Positions 51,729 to 60,187 of a stretch of DNA of 64,000 nucleotides are shown here, piece by piece (the stretch's first letter is position 1; the number at the start of each line of letters is the position of its first letter). The DNA comes from CAWACP01 sp963832965. GTDB lineage: Bacteria; Acidobacteriota; Terriglobia; Bryobacterales; Bryobacteraceae. The notes beneath the pieces are model-generated. The model was not told the DNA's origin and did no database searches. It was given only the letters and a program-made list of their open reading frames with translations. The stretch covers positions 434,001-498,000 of the forward strand of contig CAWHVW010000003.1 of NCBI GenBank assembly GCA_963832965.1, given 5' to 3'. The position numbers were made by a program, and so were the translations under genes.

Positions 51729-53759
51729 ATGGCTCAGAAAAAGTCGAAGAAGGCGGCTCCAGTCCGCCGCGCCGCGCCTTTCTGGACCCGTCCATGGTTC
51801 CCTTTCGCCGTGCTGGGGCTTGCGACTCTCGTTTTCTATTGGTCTCCGCTCACCGATCCCCAGACCACGCCGCAATGGGACGCCATCGACGTCCACTACA
51901 GCCTGCAACGATACTTCTCCGACGAGATCAAATCCGGATTGCTGCCAGGGTGGACCGATTACGCCTTCTCCGGTTTTCCTTTCCTCGCCGATCCCCAGCC
52001 CGGCCAGTGGTATCCGCTGAACTGGCTGTTCTTTCTGATGGGGATCGCGCCTCGCGTCATCCAGCTCGAGATCGCCCTGCACTGCCTGCTGGCGGCCAAC
52101 GGTTCTTTCCTGCTGGCGCGGCGCTGGCTGGCCTCCAGGGAAGTCGCTCTGCTGGCGGGGTTCTTCTACGCATTTTCCGGCTTCTTCGCCGGACACGCCT
52201 CGCACGTGGGTATGTTCCAGAGCGCCGCCTGGCTGCCGTGGATACTCCTCGGATTGCACATTGCCATGGAGACTGGCGCTGTCCGCGCCTTCGCGGCCAC
52301 CGGAGTTGCCGCCGGGGTCATGTTCCTGGCCGGGCATTTTCAAACCGCGCTCTACTCGCTGCTCGCCGCTGGACTTTATTGCATCGCCCTGCTGACTCTG
52401 CGTGTGGCGACCTGGAAGAGGGCTGCAGCAGCGCTCGGCGTTTTGGCCCTGGGCGTGGTCACCATCGGAGCCATTTCCTGGCTTCCTGGTTCCGTTCTGG
52501 TGGGTGAGTCCGTCCGCGCGGGGATGAACTATTCGCGAAATACAAACGCGCCGCTGGTTCCGGGCGCTCTCGCTACGCTGGTATGGCCCAACGCGCTGGG
52601 AGCGGTCTCCGGCACTTACCAGGGCCCCGACGACATCACTCAGTTCTACTTCTACGCAGGCATAGCGCTTTTGCCGCTGGCGATTGCCGGGCTGTTCGTA
52701 CCGCGCATTCGCCGCGTGGCTCTAATCCTGCTGGTCCCGGCGCTATGGTACGCGTTCGGCCCAGCCGCGGGACTCTATAGCGTGTTCTCTAAGTTACCCG
52801 GCCTGGCCAGCGTCCGTGCGCCCGTGCATGCCTGGTTTGTCGTCGCACTCGCGCTGGCGTTGCTGGCCGGAGCCGGTGCAACCGTGCTGGAGAAACGGTG
52901 GCCGCGGAAGTGGCTGATCCCCGCGCTTCTCGTATTCTGTTTTGCCGACACGTTCTACTGGAACTCCGTGGCCAACCCCCTGCCGTGGGCGCGGGCGAGC
53001 TTTCATGATCTCTATGGCGAACGCGAGGATTCCTTCTATGGCACCATCCTGAAGTTCCTGACGCCCGGCACGCGCCTATACTCGGCCCGGGATTCCGCGC
53101 GCGCGGGACCGCTGAATGGCGCGTTCGACGCCCGCGTGCCGGTTACCTACGGTTACAACCCGCTCGAACTGAGCCGGTATAGCGACTACATCGGCGCCGC
53201 CGCGTCCAACGAGAAACTGATCGATGCGCTCAACGTATCCGTTGTCGTACTCCAGGAGACCGGAGCGGTGCAAAAGCGCCCGTCGATGCTTCCGGCATTC
53301 AGCTTTCCAACGGCCGTTCACGCGGTGGCTGATGCACGCGAGTCGAAAGCGGCGCTGGCCAGTCTGGATCCGGCACGGGAAGCCATCGTGGAAGGAAGCA
53401 TGGATGGCATCGTGCAGACCGCGAATGCAACGGTGGCTGTCGAAGAAGCCGGTGAGCACCAGTTCCGTCTCCACGTTGAGTCGGCCTCCCGAAGCCTGCT
53501 GCGCACATCGATTCCCTGGTTCCCGGGCTGGGCCGCGCACGCCGGTTCCAGGCCGCTCGAGGTCAGGCCCATCAATCATGCCATTCTGGGCGTCGTGGTT
53601 CCGCCGGGCTCTACGGACATCGACATCGAGTTTCACCAGCCGTACCTGGGCCTCGGCGCCCTGCTGAGCGCACTCGGCCTGGCTGCTGGTATTGTGCTCT
53701 GGTTCAGGGCGCGACCGTCAGATAGATCTGCGCCGGGCTCATCTGTCCTCCGCAACTAA
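51729..53759 (+). CDS. YfhO-like polytopic membrane protein
   Basis: A 676-residue membrane protein. The N-terminal loop SGLLPGWTDYAFSGFPFLAD and the QPGQWYPLNWLFFLMG segment are typical of YfhO/GT-C-like proteins (G-x-P-x-x-x-D, then Y-P-L-N). About eleven helices follow in the first 430 residues, and a large exported C-terminal beta-domain (about 440-640) precedes a last helix near 650. YfhO proteins are thought to glycosylate lipoteichoic acid or other envelope glycans in Firmicutes; in Gram-negatives their role is unknown. Its last 56 bases overlap the TIGR03437 gene on the other strand. Confidence 0.75.
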   Translation: MAQKKSKKAAPVRRAAPFWTRPWFPFAVLGLATLVFYWSPLTDPQTTPQWDAIDVHYSLQRYFSDEIKSGLLPGWTDYAFSGFPFLADPQPGQWYPLNWLFFLMGIAPRVIQLEIALHCLLAANGSFLLARRWLASREVALLAGFFYAFSGFFAGHASHVGMFQSAAWLPWILLGLHIAMETGAVRAFAATGVAAGVMFLAGHFQTALYSLLAAGLYCIALLTLRVATWKRAAAALGVLALGVVTIGAISWLPGSVLVGESVRAGMNYSRNTNAPLVPGALATLVWPNALGAVSGTYQGPDDITQFYFYAGIALLPLAIAGLFVPRIRRVALILLVPALWYAFGPAAGLYSVFSKLPGLASVRAPVHAWFVVALALALLAGAGATVLEKRWPRKWLIPALLVFCFADTFYWNSVANPLPWARASFHDLYGEREDSFYGTILKFLTPGTRLYSARDSARAGPLNGAFDARVPVTYGYNPLELSRYSDYIGAAASNEKLIDALNVSVVVLQETGAVQKRPSMLPAFSFPTAVHAVADARESKAALASLDPAREAIVEGSMDGIVQTANATVAVEEAGEHQFRLHVESASRSLLRTSIPWFPGWAAHAGSRPLEVRPINHAILGVVVPPGSTDIDIEFHQPYLGLGALLSALGLAAGIVLWFRARPSDRSAPGSSVLRN

Positions 53760-54510
53760 TCCGGATCTCCGGGTTCTGTCCGGTTGCGGCAGGCAGTTGC
53801 AGGTTGATCTGATACAAACCGGCATAGAAGGGCGCTACGCCGGAATAGAGCAGGTCTTCAGCCGGCGCGGGCTGGCCGTCCAGCAGAATCTGGAAATCGC
53901 TGCCGCTCACGAGGGGCGCGGCGGTGGTTGGAAGCTGTCCCGGTTCCGCGGGCGGGCTGGTCAGGCCGAGTCCGGTGGCGTACAGGATCACGATTTCGCC
54001 TGGGAGAGCCGGATTCGTGGTGGTGATCACCGAGAAATCTGCGTGAGTCGCCACTACGGTTTGCGCATTCAGCAGAAAGAATGCCGGCGACGTAGTCTGC
54101 AGTTGGAGCGTAAGCAGAGGACCGGCAAGGCCCTGGCTCACCACAGTAAACGTGGTCTTTCCTGGCAGGAAATTTGGCGGAACCAGAAAGTTGATCTGCG
54201 TGGGAGAGATGTAGTACGGGTTGGCTTCGACGCCACCCACCAGAACATGCGCATCCGTGCCCGGCAAGCGCGTGGGAAGTTCTCCGCTGGCGGAAAGATC
54301 GGCGGCGGTGAGAGACGCTGTCACCGCCGACAGGTTTTTCCCATAAACCGTCGCGATGGTGTTCGGGGCGAGTGGGCCGGGCAGACTGTCGGCTGAGTTC
54401 ACCACGGTTTTTTCGCAGTAAGCGGGAAAACCGGGCGGAGGATTGGGAGGCGGGCATTGTGCGAGCCCCGCGCCGCAGCAGAGGATTGCCATTGCCCAGC
54501 GAAATCTCAT
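53704..54510 (-). CDS. TIGR03437-like secreted protein (Solibacter family)
   Basis: A 268-residue exported protein (MRFRWAMAILCCGAGLAQ). VVNSADSLPGPLAPNTIATVYG, then NPYYISPTQINFLVPPN (P-x-Q-I-N-F-x-V-P), LPGEIVILYATGLGLTSPP and YAGLYQINLQLPA, are the successive strands of the TIGR03437 domain, a family described as expanded in Candidatus Solibacter usitatus. A cysteine pair is near each end. No enzyme activity is known; a surface-attachment or binding role is often guessed. It converges on and overlaps the YfhO-like gene, and is 34 bases downstream of mutY. Confidence 0.88.
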   Translation of the reverse strand: MRFRWAMAILCCGAGLAQCPPPNPPPGFPAYCEKTVVNSADSLPGPLAPNTIATVYGKNLSAVTASLTAADLSASGELPTRLPGTDAHVLVGGVEANPYYISPTQINFLVPPNFLPGKTTFTVVSQGLAGPLLTLQLQTTSPAFFLLNAQTVVATHADFSVITTTNPALPGEIVILYATGLGLTSPPAEPGQLPTTAAPLVSGSDFQILLDGQPAPAEDLLYSGVAPFYAGLYQINLQLPAATGQNPEIRISCGGQMSPAQIYLTVAP

Positions 54511-54544
54511 CGCGCCAGCTCCTTTTCCGGGGCGGCGGGACGAT

Positions 54545-55582
54545 TTACCGAAAGGGCGCCAGCCCGGCCAGCACGAGCGCTTTGCGGGCCATGGTGCTCA
54601 GCGGAAGTGAGTCCAGGGAGGCGATCGGCATCCATTGGCACACCCCGCCCGTTGCCCCTGACCGCAGGGACGCTCGCAACACCTGGCAACAATGATTCGT
54701 GCTGACGATGGTGTGCCTGAATTCACCGATTTCTCTCAGGGCGCGAGCAGCCGGCACGCTCTCTGGTTCGGGCAGGTCCCAGAATCCCGCAAGACGCGGG
54801 CTATCGGCCGCCAGCCTTTTCAGGAGTACCGCCCCGTTCCGACGTATCACCAGCAACTGGCGCAAAACGTCGACAGGCCGCGGGCGCGTCGTTTTCACAG
54901 GCAGCTGGTTCTGCAGACCGAGTGCGCGCGCTTCGCACCAGATCGCCACCGGGCATTTGGGACAACGCGGGTTGCGAGGAAGGCAGATGGTGGCGCCCAG
55001 CTCCATCATGGCCTGATTGAAATCGCCAGGCCTGCCGGCGTGAAGCAGCGCCTGCGCGGTCGCGTCGAGATGCGCGCGCGTCAGCGTGGCACGGAGGTCG
55101 GCCTTCTCCGCGGTCACGCGCGCAAGCACTCGCACAACGTTGCCATCCACCGCCGCCCGAGGCTCGCCGAAGGCAATACTGGCGATGGCCGCGGACGTGT
55201 AGACGCCCACTCCGGCAAGCGCGCGAATCGCGTCATATTCGCGGGGATATCCGCCATTTTGCGCAATCCCCTGCGCCGCTGCTTGCAGGTTGCGCGCGCG
55301 CGAGTAGTAACCGAGCCCCGCCCAACAGGCCAGCACATCGCTTTCAGGCGCGCGCGCGAACGCTTGCGGCGTCGGATAACGTGTCAGGAACCGCTCATAA
55401 TAGGGCAGCACCGTGGTCACGCGCGTCTGTTGCAGCATGATCTCGGAGACGTGAATCGCCCATGGGTCGCGCGTGCGGCGCCATGGGAGGTCGCGCTTGT
55501 TCCGCTCGTACCAGGCGAGTAGCGCTCGGCGGAATTTCGCCGGTGGGAAGTCGGGCATGCGGCAACTCGCATGGTAGCGCAT
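54545..55582 (-). CDS. mutY: A/G-specific adenine DNA glycosylase
   Basis: A 345-residue repair enzyme that removes A paired with 8-oxo-G. The HhH-GPD region has WAIHVSEIMLQQTRVTTVLP (catalytic Glu), ACWAGLGYYSRARNLQAAA, and RAAVDGNVVRVLARV with the catalytic Asp. The 4Fe-4S cluster cysteines follow (TICLPRNPRCPKCPVAIWCE, four Cys). The C-terminal third contains a NUDIX-like lesion-recognition domain (KRLAADSPRLAGFWDLPEPE). The start is the ATG at 55582, with 55558 as an alternative. Confidence 0.96.
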   Translation of the reverse strand: MRYHASCRMPDFPPAKFRRALLAWYERNKRDLPWRRTRDPWAIHVSEIMLQQTRVTTVLPYYERFLTRYPTPQAFARAPESDVLACWAGLGYYSRARNLQAAAQGIAQNGGYPREYDAIRALAGVGVYTSAAIASIAFGEPRAAVDGNVVRVLARVTAEKADLRATLTRAHLDATAQALLHAGRPGDFNQAMMELGATICLPRNPRCPKCPVAIWCEARALGLQNQLPVKTTRPRPVDVLRQLLVIRRNGAVLLKRLAADSPRLAGFWDLPEPESVPAARALREIGEFRHTIVSTNHCCQVLRASLRSGATGGVCQWMPIASLDSLPLSTMARKALVLAGLAPFR

Positions 55583-55654
55583 CAGAAACGTGGGGCAGGG
55601 CCATGCCCTGCGCAGGGCTCTCAGCCCACCTGCGATGTCGTGTCCGCCCCCGCT

Positions 55655-58480
55655 CTACTTCACGGTCACTACAACCTGCATGGTCGATCGTCCATACTGA
55701 TTGGTTGCGTTCAGTGTATAGGTCGTGGTTGTGGTGGGGCTCGTAGTAACACTCCCACCATGCACCCCGCCGAGCACGTCGATGAAGTCGTACGAGTCGT
55801 TGCTGGTATTCCACGTAAGCGTCACTGGCGTTCCCGCGGACACTGTTGAGGGCGTCGCAATGAAGCTATTGATAGTTGGCGGTTGTCCCGTGGGTGCGGT
55901 CACGGCGTCGTAACCCGGGAACTCCGGCGCCATTTGGACGACTTCGAAGTTAGAGGACTGAATGGCGTCCAGGTTCAACAGGTCGTCGTCGTTCCAGCGG
56001 GGGTCCGGAACCCCCTGAAAGAAGAAATAACCGCCGTTGTCAGCGAGTATCATCCCGTATTTCTTCATCGCTGTCAGGATGACCTGGTTGGTTTGTGAGT
56101 AACCGGAGATGTCAAAGCCAGCCTGGAGGCGGATACGCATGCCCATGACGTTGCTCACGCCCCAGACAGTTCCCGCGGCATGGCTGGCAGGCTCGACGAA
56201 ATATCCGTCATTGGCATCGTTCTTGGTCTGCTGCATGGTGAACCGGATGGCATGGTTGATCGCCCCCGAAGCAACCTCGTCATACCGCACCAGACCAGGG
56301 AAGATAGCCAGCCCGGCGGCATCCGCCGAGGTCCATCCCCATGGACGCTGCTCGCCGCTCCGCAGGTCCCAGATCGTTTCCGACGACGCGTTCCAGGCTC
56401 CGTCGCACCGGTGCGTGTTAAAGGTTTCGTACAGCATGCAGGCGTTGCGGTCCAATACAAGAACGTGCGAGTCGCCCACGTAGGTGTCCGGCCAGCCGTC
56501 GCAATCGGCCGGCGCACCTTCAATGGGAGCGGTTATCGGAAACGGCGCCAGGGCGACATCGCTTTCACTTGCATAGTCGATCACATTGATCGAAACCAGC
56601 GGGGTGGAGCCGGAGTCGACTATGACGTAAGGAATGCCGTAGTTTCCACCGGCCACTGAGGAAAAGTCGTGATGAAGATGCAATCCAGCAAATCCGGCGG
56701 CGGAGGTGATCGCGCCGTTGTTCGGATCGAGCGGCGCCGATGAAATGTCTGTGTTCCACTCAAAGGTGGACGGGAATGGGACGAAGCCGTTGAGACTGGC
56801 GTTATCTCCGGTACTCATGTTGATGCAGGCTCCCTCTTGCTGAGCGTAATTCGCCGTTACGGTCGCATTCCCGGCGGGCATCACGATGGTGGTAGCTGCC
56901 GCGGTAGCGTTGGCAACCGTCGCGCCGGTCCAATCGGTGAAAGCCTGGCCGGCCCCCGGCGCGTTCGCCGTAATCGGCACGACTGCGCCTGCAATGTAGC
57001 TTCCGCTCCCGCTCCCATTCACCACCGTAAGCGTGTAGGTCGCCTGGTAGTTCGCGGTGACCGTGGTGTTCACGGCGGGCATGGTGAGGATGGTGGAAGC
57101 GGCGTAGGGGTTGGTCACCGTCGCGCCGGTCCAGTCCTCGAATACCTGGCCGGTTGGCGCTGCGTTGGCCGTGATGGTCACCGATGTGCCTGCGGCGTAG
57201 GATCCGCTCCCGTTCCCATTTGCCACCGTTAGCGTGTAGGTAGTCGGGGCATAGCTCGCGGGAACGAAACAGCCGAAAACATCCAGCACAAGCTGCGTGG
57301 GACTCGACGGCTCCGCCGCGATGCTCCCATTGGTCGTGGAAACGATGGCCATGTTGGAGGTGATGGCCCCATCCACCGCGTTCAGCGTCGATACCAGTGG
57401 CTCGCTCCCTCCCTGCGGCCACAGTGTCAGATAGCCCAACGGCCCCGGCGGCACCACCGTTGCGTTGAACACATAGGCCTCGGCCGCTGGCGGCGTCGCA
57501 CAGCCGCTCGCGGTCACGTTCACGTCCAGCTCTCCGCTGAACGGCAGGCTGCCTTTGGGCTGCCGCGTGTCCAGCACTCGGCACGGGCTGAGGTTGTAAA
57601 GCGACAGCCCGCCCGTCCCTGGCGCGGCAAAATACCCGTTAACGTCGATCACCAGGTTCGTCGCGTTACTGGCATACACGTCCACCGACCCGCCAGTTCC
57701 TGCCGGCACGATGGCCGCATTGGCGGTGATGGTGCCCGTCGGCGCATTCAGCACAGAGGCTAGTGGCATGGTCTGCCCGGTGGAAAACGCCGTGATAAAA
57801 CCCAGCGGCCCGGATGGCACCGCCGTGAAGTTCAGCGAGTACGCCTGCGCCGCGTCCGGCACATCGCAGGGGCTGGATAGTATTGCGAAGGTGCGCTGCT
57901 GCTGCGCGGTCATCGCGGGCGACCCCAGAGAACCGTAGTTCGACGAGCGCGTGTCGGCAATGCGGCACGGCGCCAGAGGGTAAAAGGCCAGAGCGCTGGT
58001 GTCCGAAGCCGGGACGAAATAGCCGTCGATATCGAGAACCAGATCAGTGGCGTTGGTGGCGTACACGCTTACCGCCCCGCCTGCTCCGGCCGGGATGATG
58101 GCCGCATTGGCCTTGACGCGCCCGTCCAGCGAATTCAGCGTCGAGGCCAGAGGTTGTGCTTGTCCGGTAGGCCAGACGGTTAGATATTCCAGTGCGCCCT
58201 TCGGCACCAAAGTCACATTCAGGGAGTACGCGGTAGCAGTGCCGGGAATGCTGCAACGGGTGCTATTGGGGATAGTAAAACTGCGCGCGGTCGCGGCCAC
58301 CAGCGACGGCGAGCCGAAGGCGCCGTTGGAGGCGCGCGTGTCGGCGACGCGGCACGGCGTCATGGGAATGAAGTATTGCAGCGGCGTCTGAGCGCGAGAC
58401 GCACTCGAGAAGACCCCAACTGCAAGACATAAGTACGCGAGTGCCCTGTGCAGCCCGGTCATGATCCAATGGATCCTCAT
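55655..58480 (-). CDS. 941-residue modular secreted repeat protein
   Basis: A large exported protein (signal up to about residue 30). Residues about 42-157, 170-286 and 298-407 are three copies of a roughly 115-residue repeat sharing a C-R-x-x-D-T-R start, a V-P-x-G-x-x-x-Y/F-x-T core and a D-x-x-G-Y/C-F end. Residues 413-478 and 480-545 are two InlB-like/Big-repeat copies (GQVFEDWTGATV, GQAFTDWTGATV). From about 550 to 845 comes a recurrent but unnamed secreted domain (IPYVIVDSGSTPLV, MLYETFNTHRCDGAW, TSADAAGLAIFPGLVRYDEV, KKYGMILADNGGYFF). A final Ig-like domain ends at 941. Likely a surface or matrix protein; function unknown. Confidence 0.85.
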   Translation of the reverse strand: MRIHWIMTGLHRALAYLCLAVGVFSSASRAQTPLQYFIPMTPCRVADTRASNGAFGSPSLVAATARSFTIPNSTRCSIPGTATAYSLNVTLVPKGALEYLTVWPTGQAQPLASTLNSLDGRVKANAAIIPAGAGGAVSVYATNATDLVLDIDGYFVPASDTSALAFYPLAPCRIADTRSSNYGSLGSPAMTAQQQRTFAILSSPCDVPDAAQAYSLNFTAVPSGPLGFITAFSTGQTMPLASVLNAPTGTITANAAIVPAGTGGSVDVYASNATNLVIDVNGYFAAPGTGGLSLYNLSPCRVLDTRQPKGSLPFSGELDVNVTASGCATPPAAEAYVFNATVVPPGPLGYLTLWPQGGSEPLVSTLNAVDGAITSNMAIVSTTNGSIAAEPSSPTQLVLDVFGCFVPASYAPTTYTLTVANGNGSGSYAAGTSVTITANAAPTGQVFEDWTGATVTNPYAASTILTMPAVNTTVTANYQATYTLTVVNGSGSGSYIAGAVVPITANAPGAGQAFTDWTGATVANATAAATTIVMPAGNATVTANYAQQEGACINMSTGDNASLNGFVPFPSTFEWNTDISSAPLDPNNGAITSAAGFAGLHLHHDFSSVAGGNYGIPYVIVDSGSTPLVSINVIDYASESDVALAPFPITAPIEGAPADCDGWPDTYVGDSHVLVLDRNACMLYETFNTHRCDGAWNASSETIWDLRSGEQRPWGWTSADAAGLAIFPGLVRYDEVASGAINHAIRFTMQQTKNDANDGYFVEPASHAAGTVWGVSNVMGMRIRLQAGFDISGYSQTNQVILTAMKKYGMILADNGGYFFFQGVPDPRWNDDDLLNLDAIQSSNFEVVQMAPEFPGYDAVTAPTGQPPTINSFIATPSTVSAGTPVTLTWNTSNDSYDFIDVLGGVHGGSVTTSPTTTTTYTLNATNQYGRSTMQVVVTVK
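56846..57244 (-). repeat. Two tandem InlB-like ~66-residue protein repeats
   Basis: Copies at about 57244-57047 and 57043-56846 share T-Y-T-L-T-V-x-N-G, G-S-G-S-Y, D-W-T-G-A-T-V, and A-N-Y at the end. They lie directly after the three longer repeats. Confidence 0.8.
57260..58357 (-). repeat. Three tandem ~115-residue protein repeats
   Basis: Coding positions of the three copies are about 58357-58010, 57973-57623 and 57589-57260. Each begins P-C-R-x-x-D-T-R. The spacing between copies (roughly 11 to 13 residues) is short and the copies differ, so they are an old internal duplication. Confidence 0.8.
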
Positions 58481-58601
58481 TCTATGATCCGCGCACGAAG
58501 AATATAGTGATACCGGCAGAGCTCTCTTCCTGGCTATTTTTTTACCCTGGCTTGGGCAAAAAGACCCTTATGCCCGGAGTTCGTCATAGTAGAGAAGGGC
58601 G

Positions 58602-60131
58602 ATGTTGCTGGCTGACATAGTGGAAACATCCCGCCGCGTGACCGAGGCTTCGGGTCGTCGTACAAAGGTGGACCTGCTTGGCGCACTTCTACGCACGCTC
58701 GATCCCGAAGAAGTGGAGATAGTGGTCGCGTTTTTGTCGGGCTATGCCCGGCAGGGCCGGATCGGCGTTGGCTGGGCTACATTGCGAGGCGCCGCCGCGC
58801 CTGCTGCCGCAATCGCGTCTATCGAGATTCACGAAGTGGACAGAGCGCTGGCCTCGCTTGCCGCAGTGGAGGGTCGCGGCTCGGACCGGCGAAAGCGTGA
58901 ATTGCTTCAGGCTCTGTTGGCCCGCGCCACCCCGGCTGAACAAACCTTCCTCACCGGCCTGCTGCTCGGTGAAATCCGCCAGGGCGCCCTGGAGGGTGTG
59001 ATGATGGAAGCCCTCGCCAAGGCCTCGGGCGTGGATTCGGAGCGCATACGCCGCGCCGTCATGATGGCTGGTGACATCGCTCGCGTCGCCCGCTCCGCGC
59101 TCGAATCGGGGACGGCGGCGCTCGGGCAGTACGATGTCCAGCTTTTTCGCCCCGTTCAACCGATGCTCGCGCAGACGGCCGAGGACGTGGAAGCTGCCCT
59201 GGACGACCTGGGCGAGGCCGCCTTCGAATTCAAGTTCGATGGCCAGCGGGTGCAGGTTCACCGGTCCGGCGATGACGTGCGTATCTTCTCGCGCAGCCTT
59301 CACGATCTGACTGCCGCGGTGCCCGAGATTGTGGAGTCAGTGCGCCAGCTGCCGGGGCGCGATCTCATTCTGGATGGCGAGGTCCTGAGCCTCGCCGCGG
59401 ATGGACGCCCGCGGCCCTTTCAGGTAACCGCGCGCAGGTTCGGACGCAAGCTGGATCTGGAGCGCGTGCGGGCGGAGCTGCCGCTGACGCCCTTGTGGTT
59501 CGACCTGTTGTATCTGGACGGCCAGTCCTTGATGGACGAGGCACAGTCGCGGCGGTTCTCCACGCTCGAAGGGCTGGTGCCGCCGGAGGCTCTGGTGCCT
59601 CATCTGGTCACCGGCAATCCCGAGCAGGCCGGGGAGTTCCTGCGAATGGCGCTCACACGTGGCCACGAGGGAATCATGGCGAAGGCGGGCCAGTCCGCCT
59701 ATGCCGCCGGCGCGCGCGGGCAGAGCTGGCTGAAGATCAAAAAAGCGCACACGCTGGATCTGGCAATCTTGGCTGCTGAATGGGGACACGGCAGGCGCAA
59801 GGGCCGGCTGAGCAATCTGCATCTCGGCGCGCGCGACGTCGAAAACGGCGGGTTCGCGATGCTCGGCAAGACTTTCAAAGGGCTGACCGACGAGATGCTG
59901 GCGTGGCAAACCGAGCAACTGCTCGGGCTGGAGATCTCGCGCGATTCATGGACGGTTTATGTGGAACCGAAGCTCGTGGCGGAGATCGCGTTCAGCGATA
60001 TTCAGGTAAGCCATCGATACCCCAGCGGGCTGGCGTTGCGCTTCGCCCGAGTCAAGCGATACCGGCTGGACAAATCCCCTGCTGACGTGGACACCCTGGA
60101 AGCCGTGCGGAAGATTGCGGGGAAACATTAG
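58602..60131 (+). CDS. ATP-dependent DNA ligase (LigB-like)
   Basis: A 509-residue ligase. The N-terminal DNA-binding domain (about 1-190) and the catalytic core follow the archaeal/mycobacterial LigB order. FEFKFDGQRVQVHRSGDDVR contains motif I K-F-D-G-Q-R with the adenylated Lys, and FSRSLHDLTAAVPEIVE contains motif Ia. LILDGEVLSLAADG is motif III, TRGHEGIMAKAGQSAYAAGA is motif IV and SWLKIKKAHTLDLAI is motif V. Such ligases act in repair or backup joining besides the NAD-dependent LigA. No Ku or LigD neighbour is present. A purine-rich AGAAGGG site lies just before the ATG. Confidence 0.93.
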   Translation: MLLADIVETSRRVTEASGRRTKVDLLGALLRTLDPEEVEIVVAFLSGYARQGRIGVGWATLRGAAAPAAAIASIEIHEVDRALASLAAVEGRGSDRRKRELLQALLARATPAEQTFLTGLLLGEIRQGALEGVMMEALAKASGVDSERIRRAVMMAGDIARVARSALESGTAALGQYDVQLFRPVQPMLAQTAEDVEAALDDLGEAAFEFKFDGQRVQVHRSGDDVRIFSRSLHDLTAAVPEIVESVRQLPGRDLILDGEVLSLAADGRPRPFQVTARRFGRKLDLERVRAELPLTPLWFDLLYLDGQSLMDEAQSRRFSTLEGLVPPEALVPHLVTGNPEQAGEFLRMALTRGHEGIMAKAGQSAYAAGARGQSWLKIKKAHTLDLAILAAEWGHGRRKGRLSNLHLGARDVENGGFAMLGKTFKGLTDEMLAWQTEQLLGLEISRDSWTVYVEPKLVAEIAFSDIQVSHRYPSGLALRFARVKRYRLDKSPADVDTLEAVRKIAGKH

Positions 60132-60181
60132 CCGCGGAGGAACGCAGATGGAACATCTTGTTGTCTGCGTCCCGCCGCGGC
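60131..60181. terminator. Bidirectional hairpin between convergent ligase and TPR genes
   Basis: GCCGCGG (60131-60137) pairs with CCGCGGC (60175-60181), and ACGCAGA (60142-60148) with TCTGCGT (60164-60170), separated by small internal loops and a 15-base apical loop. The stem begins at the last base of the ligase stop codon and ends seven bases before the TPR gene's stop. No T-run, but the stem is long and GC-rich. Confidence 0.5.
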
Positions 60182-60187
60182 CATTCC

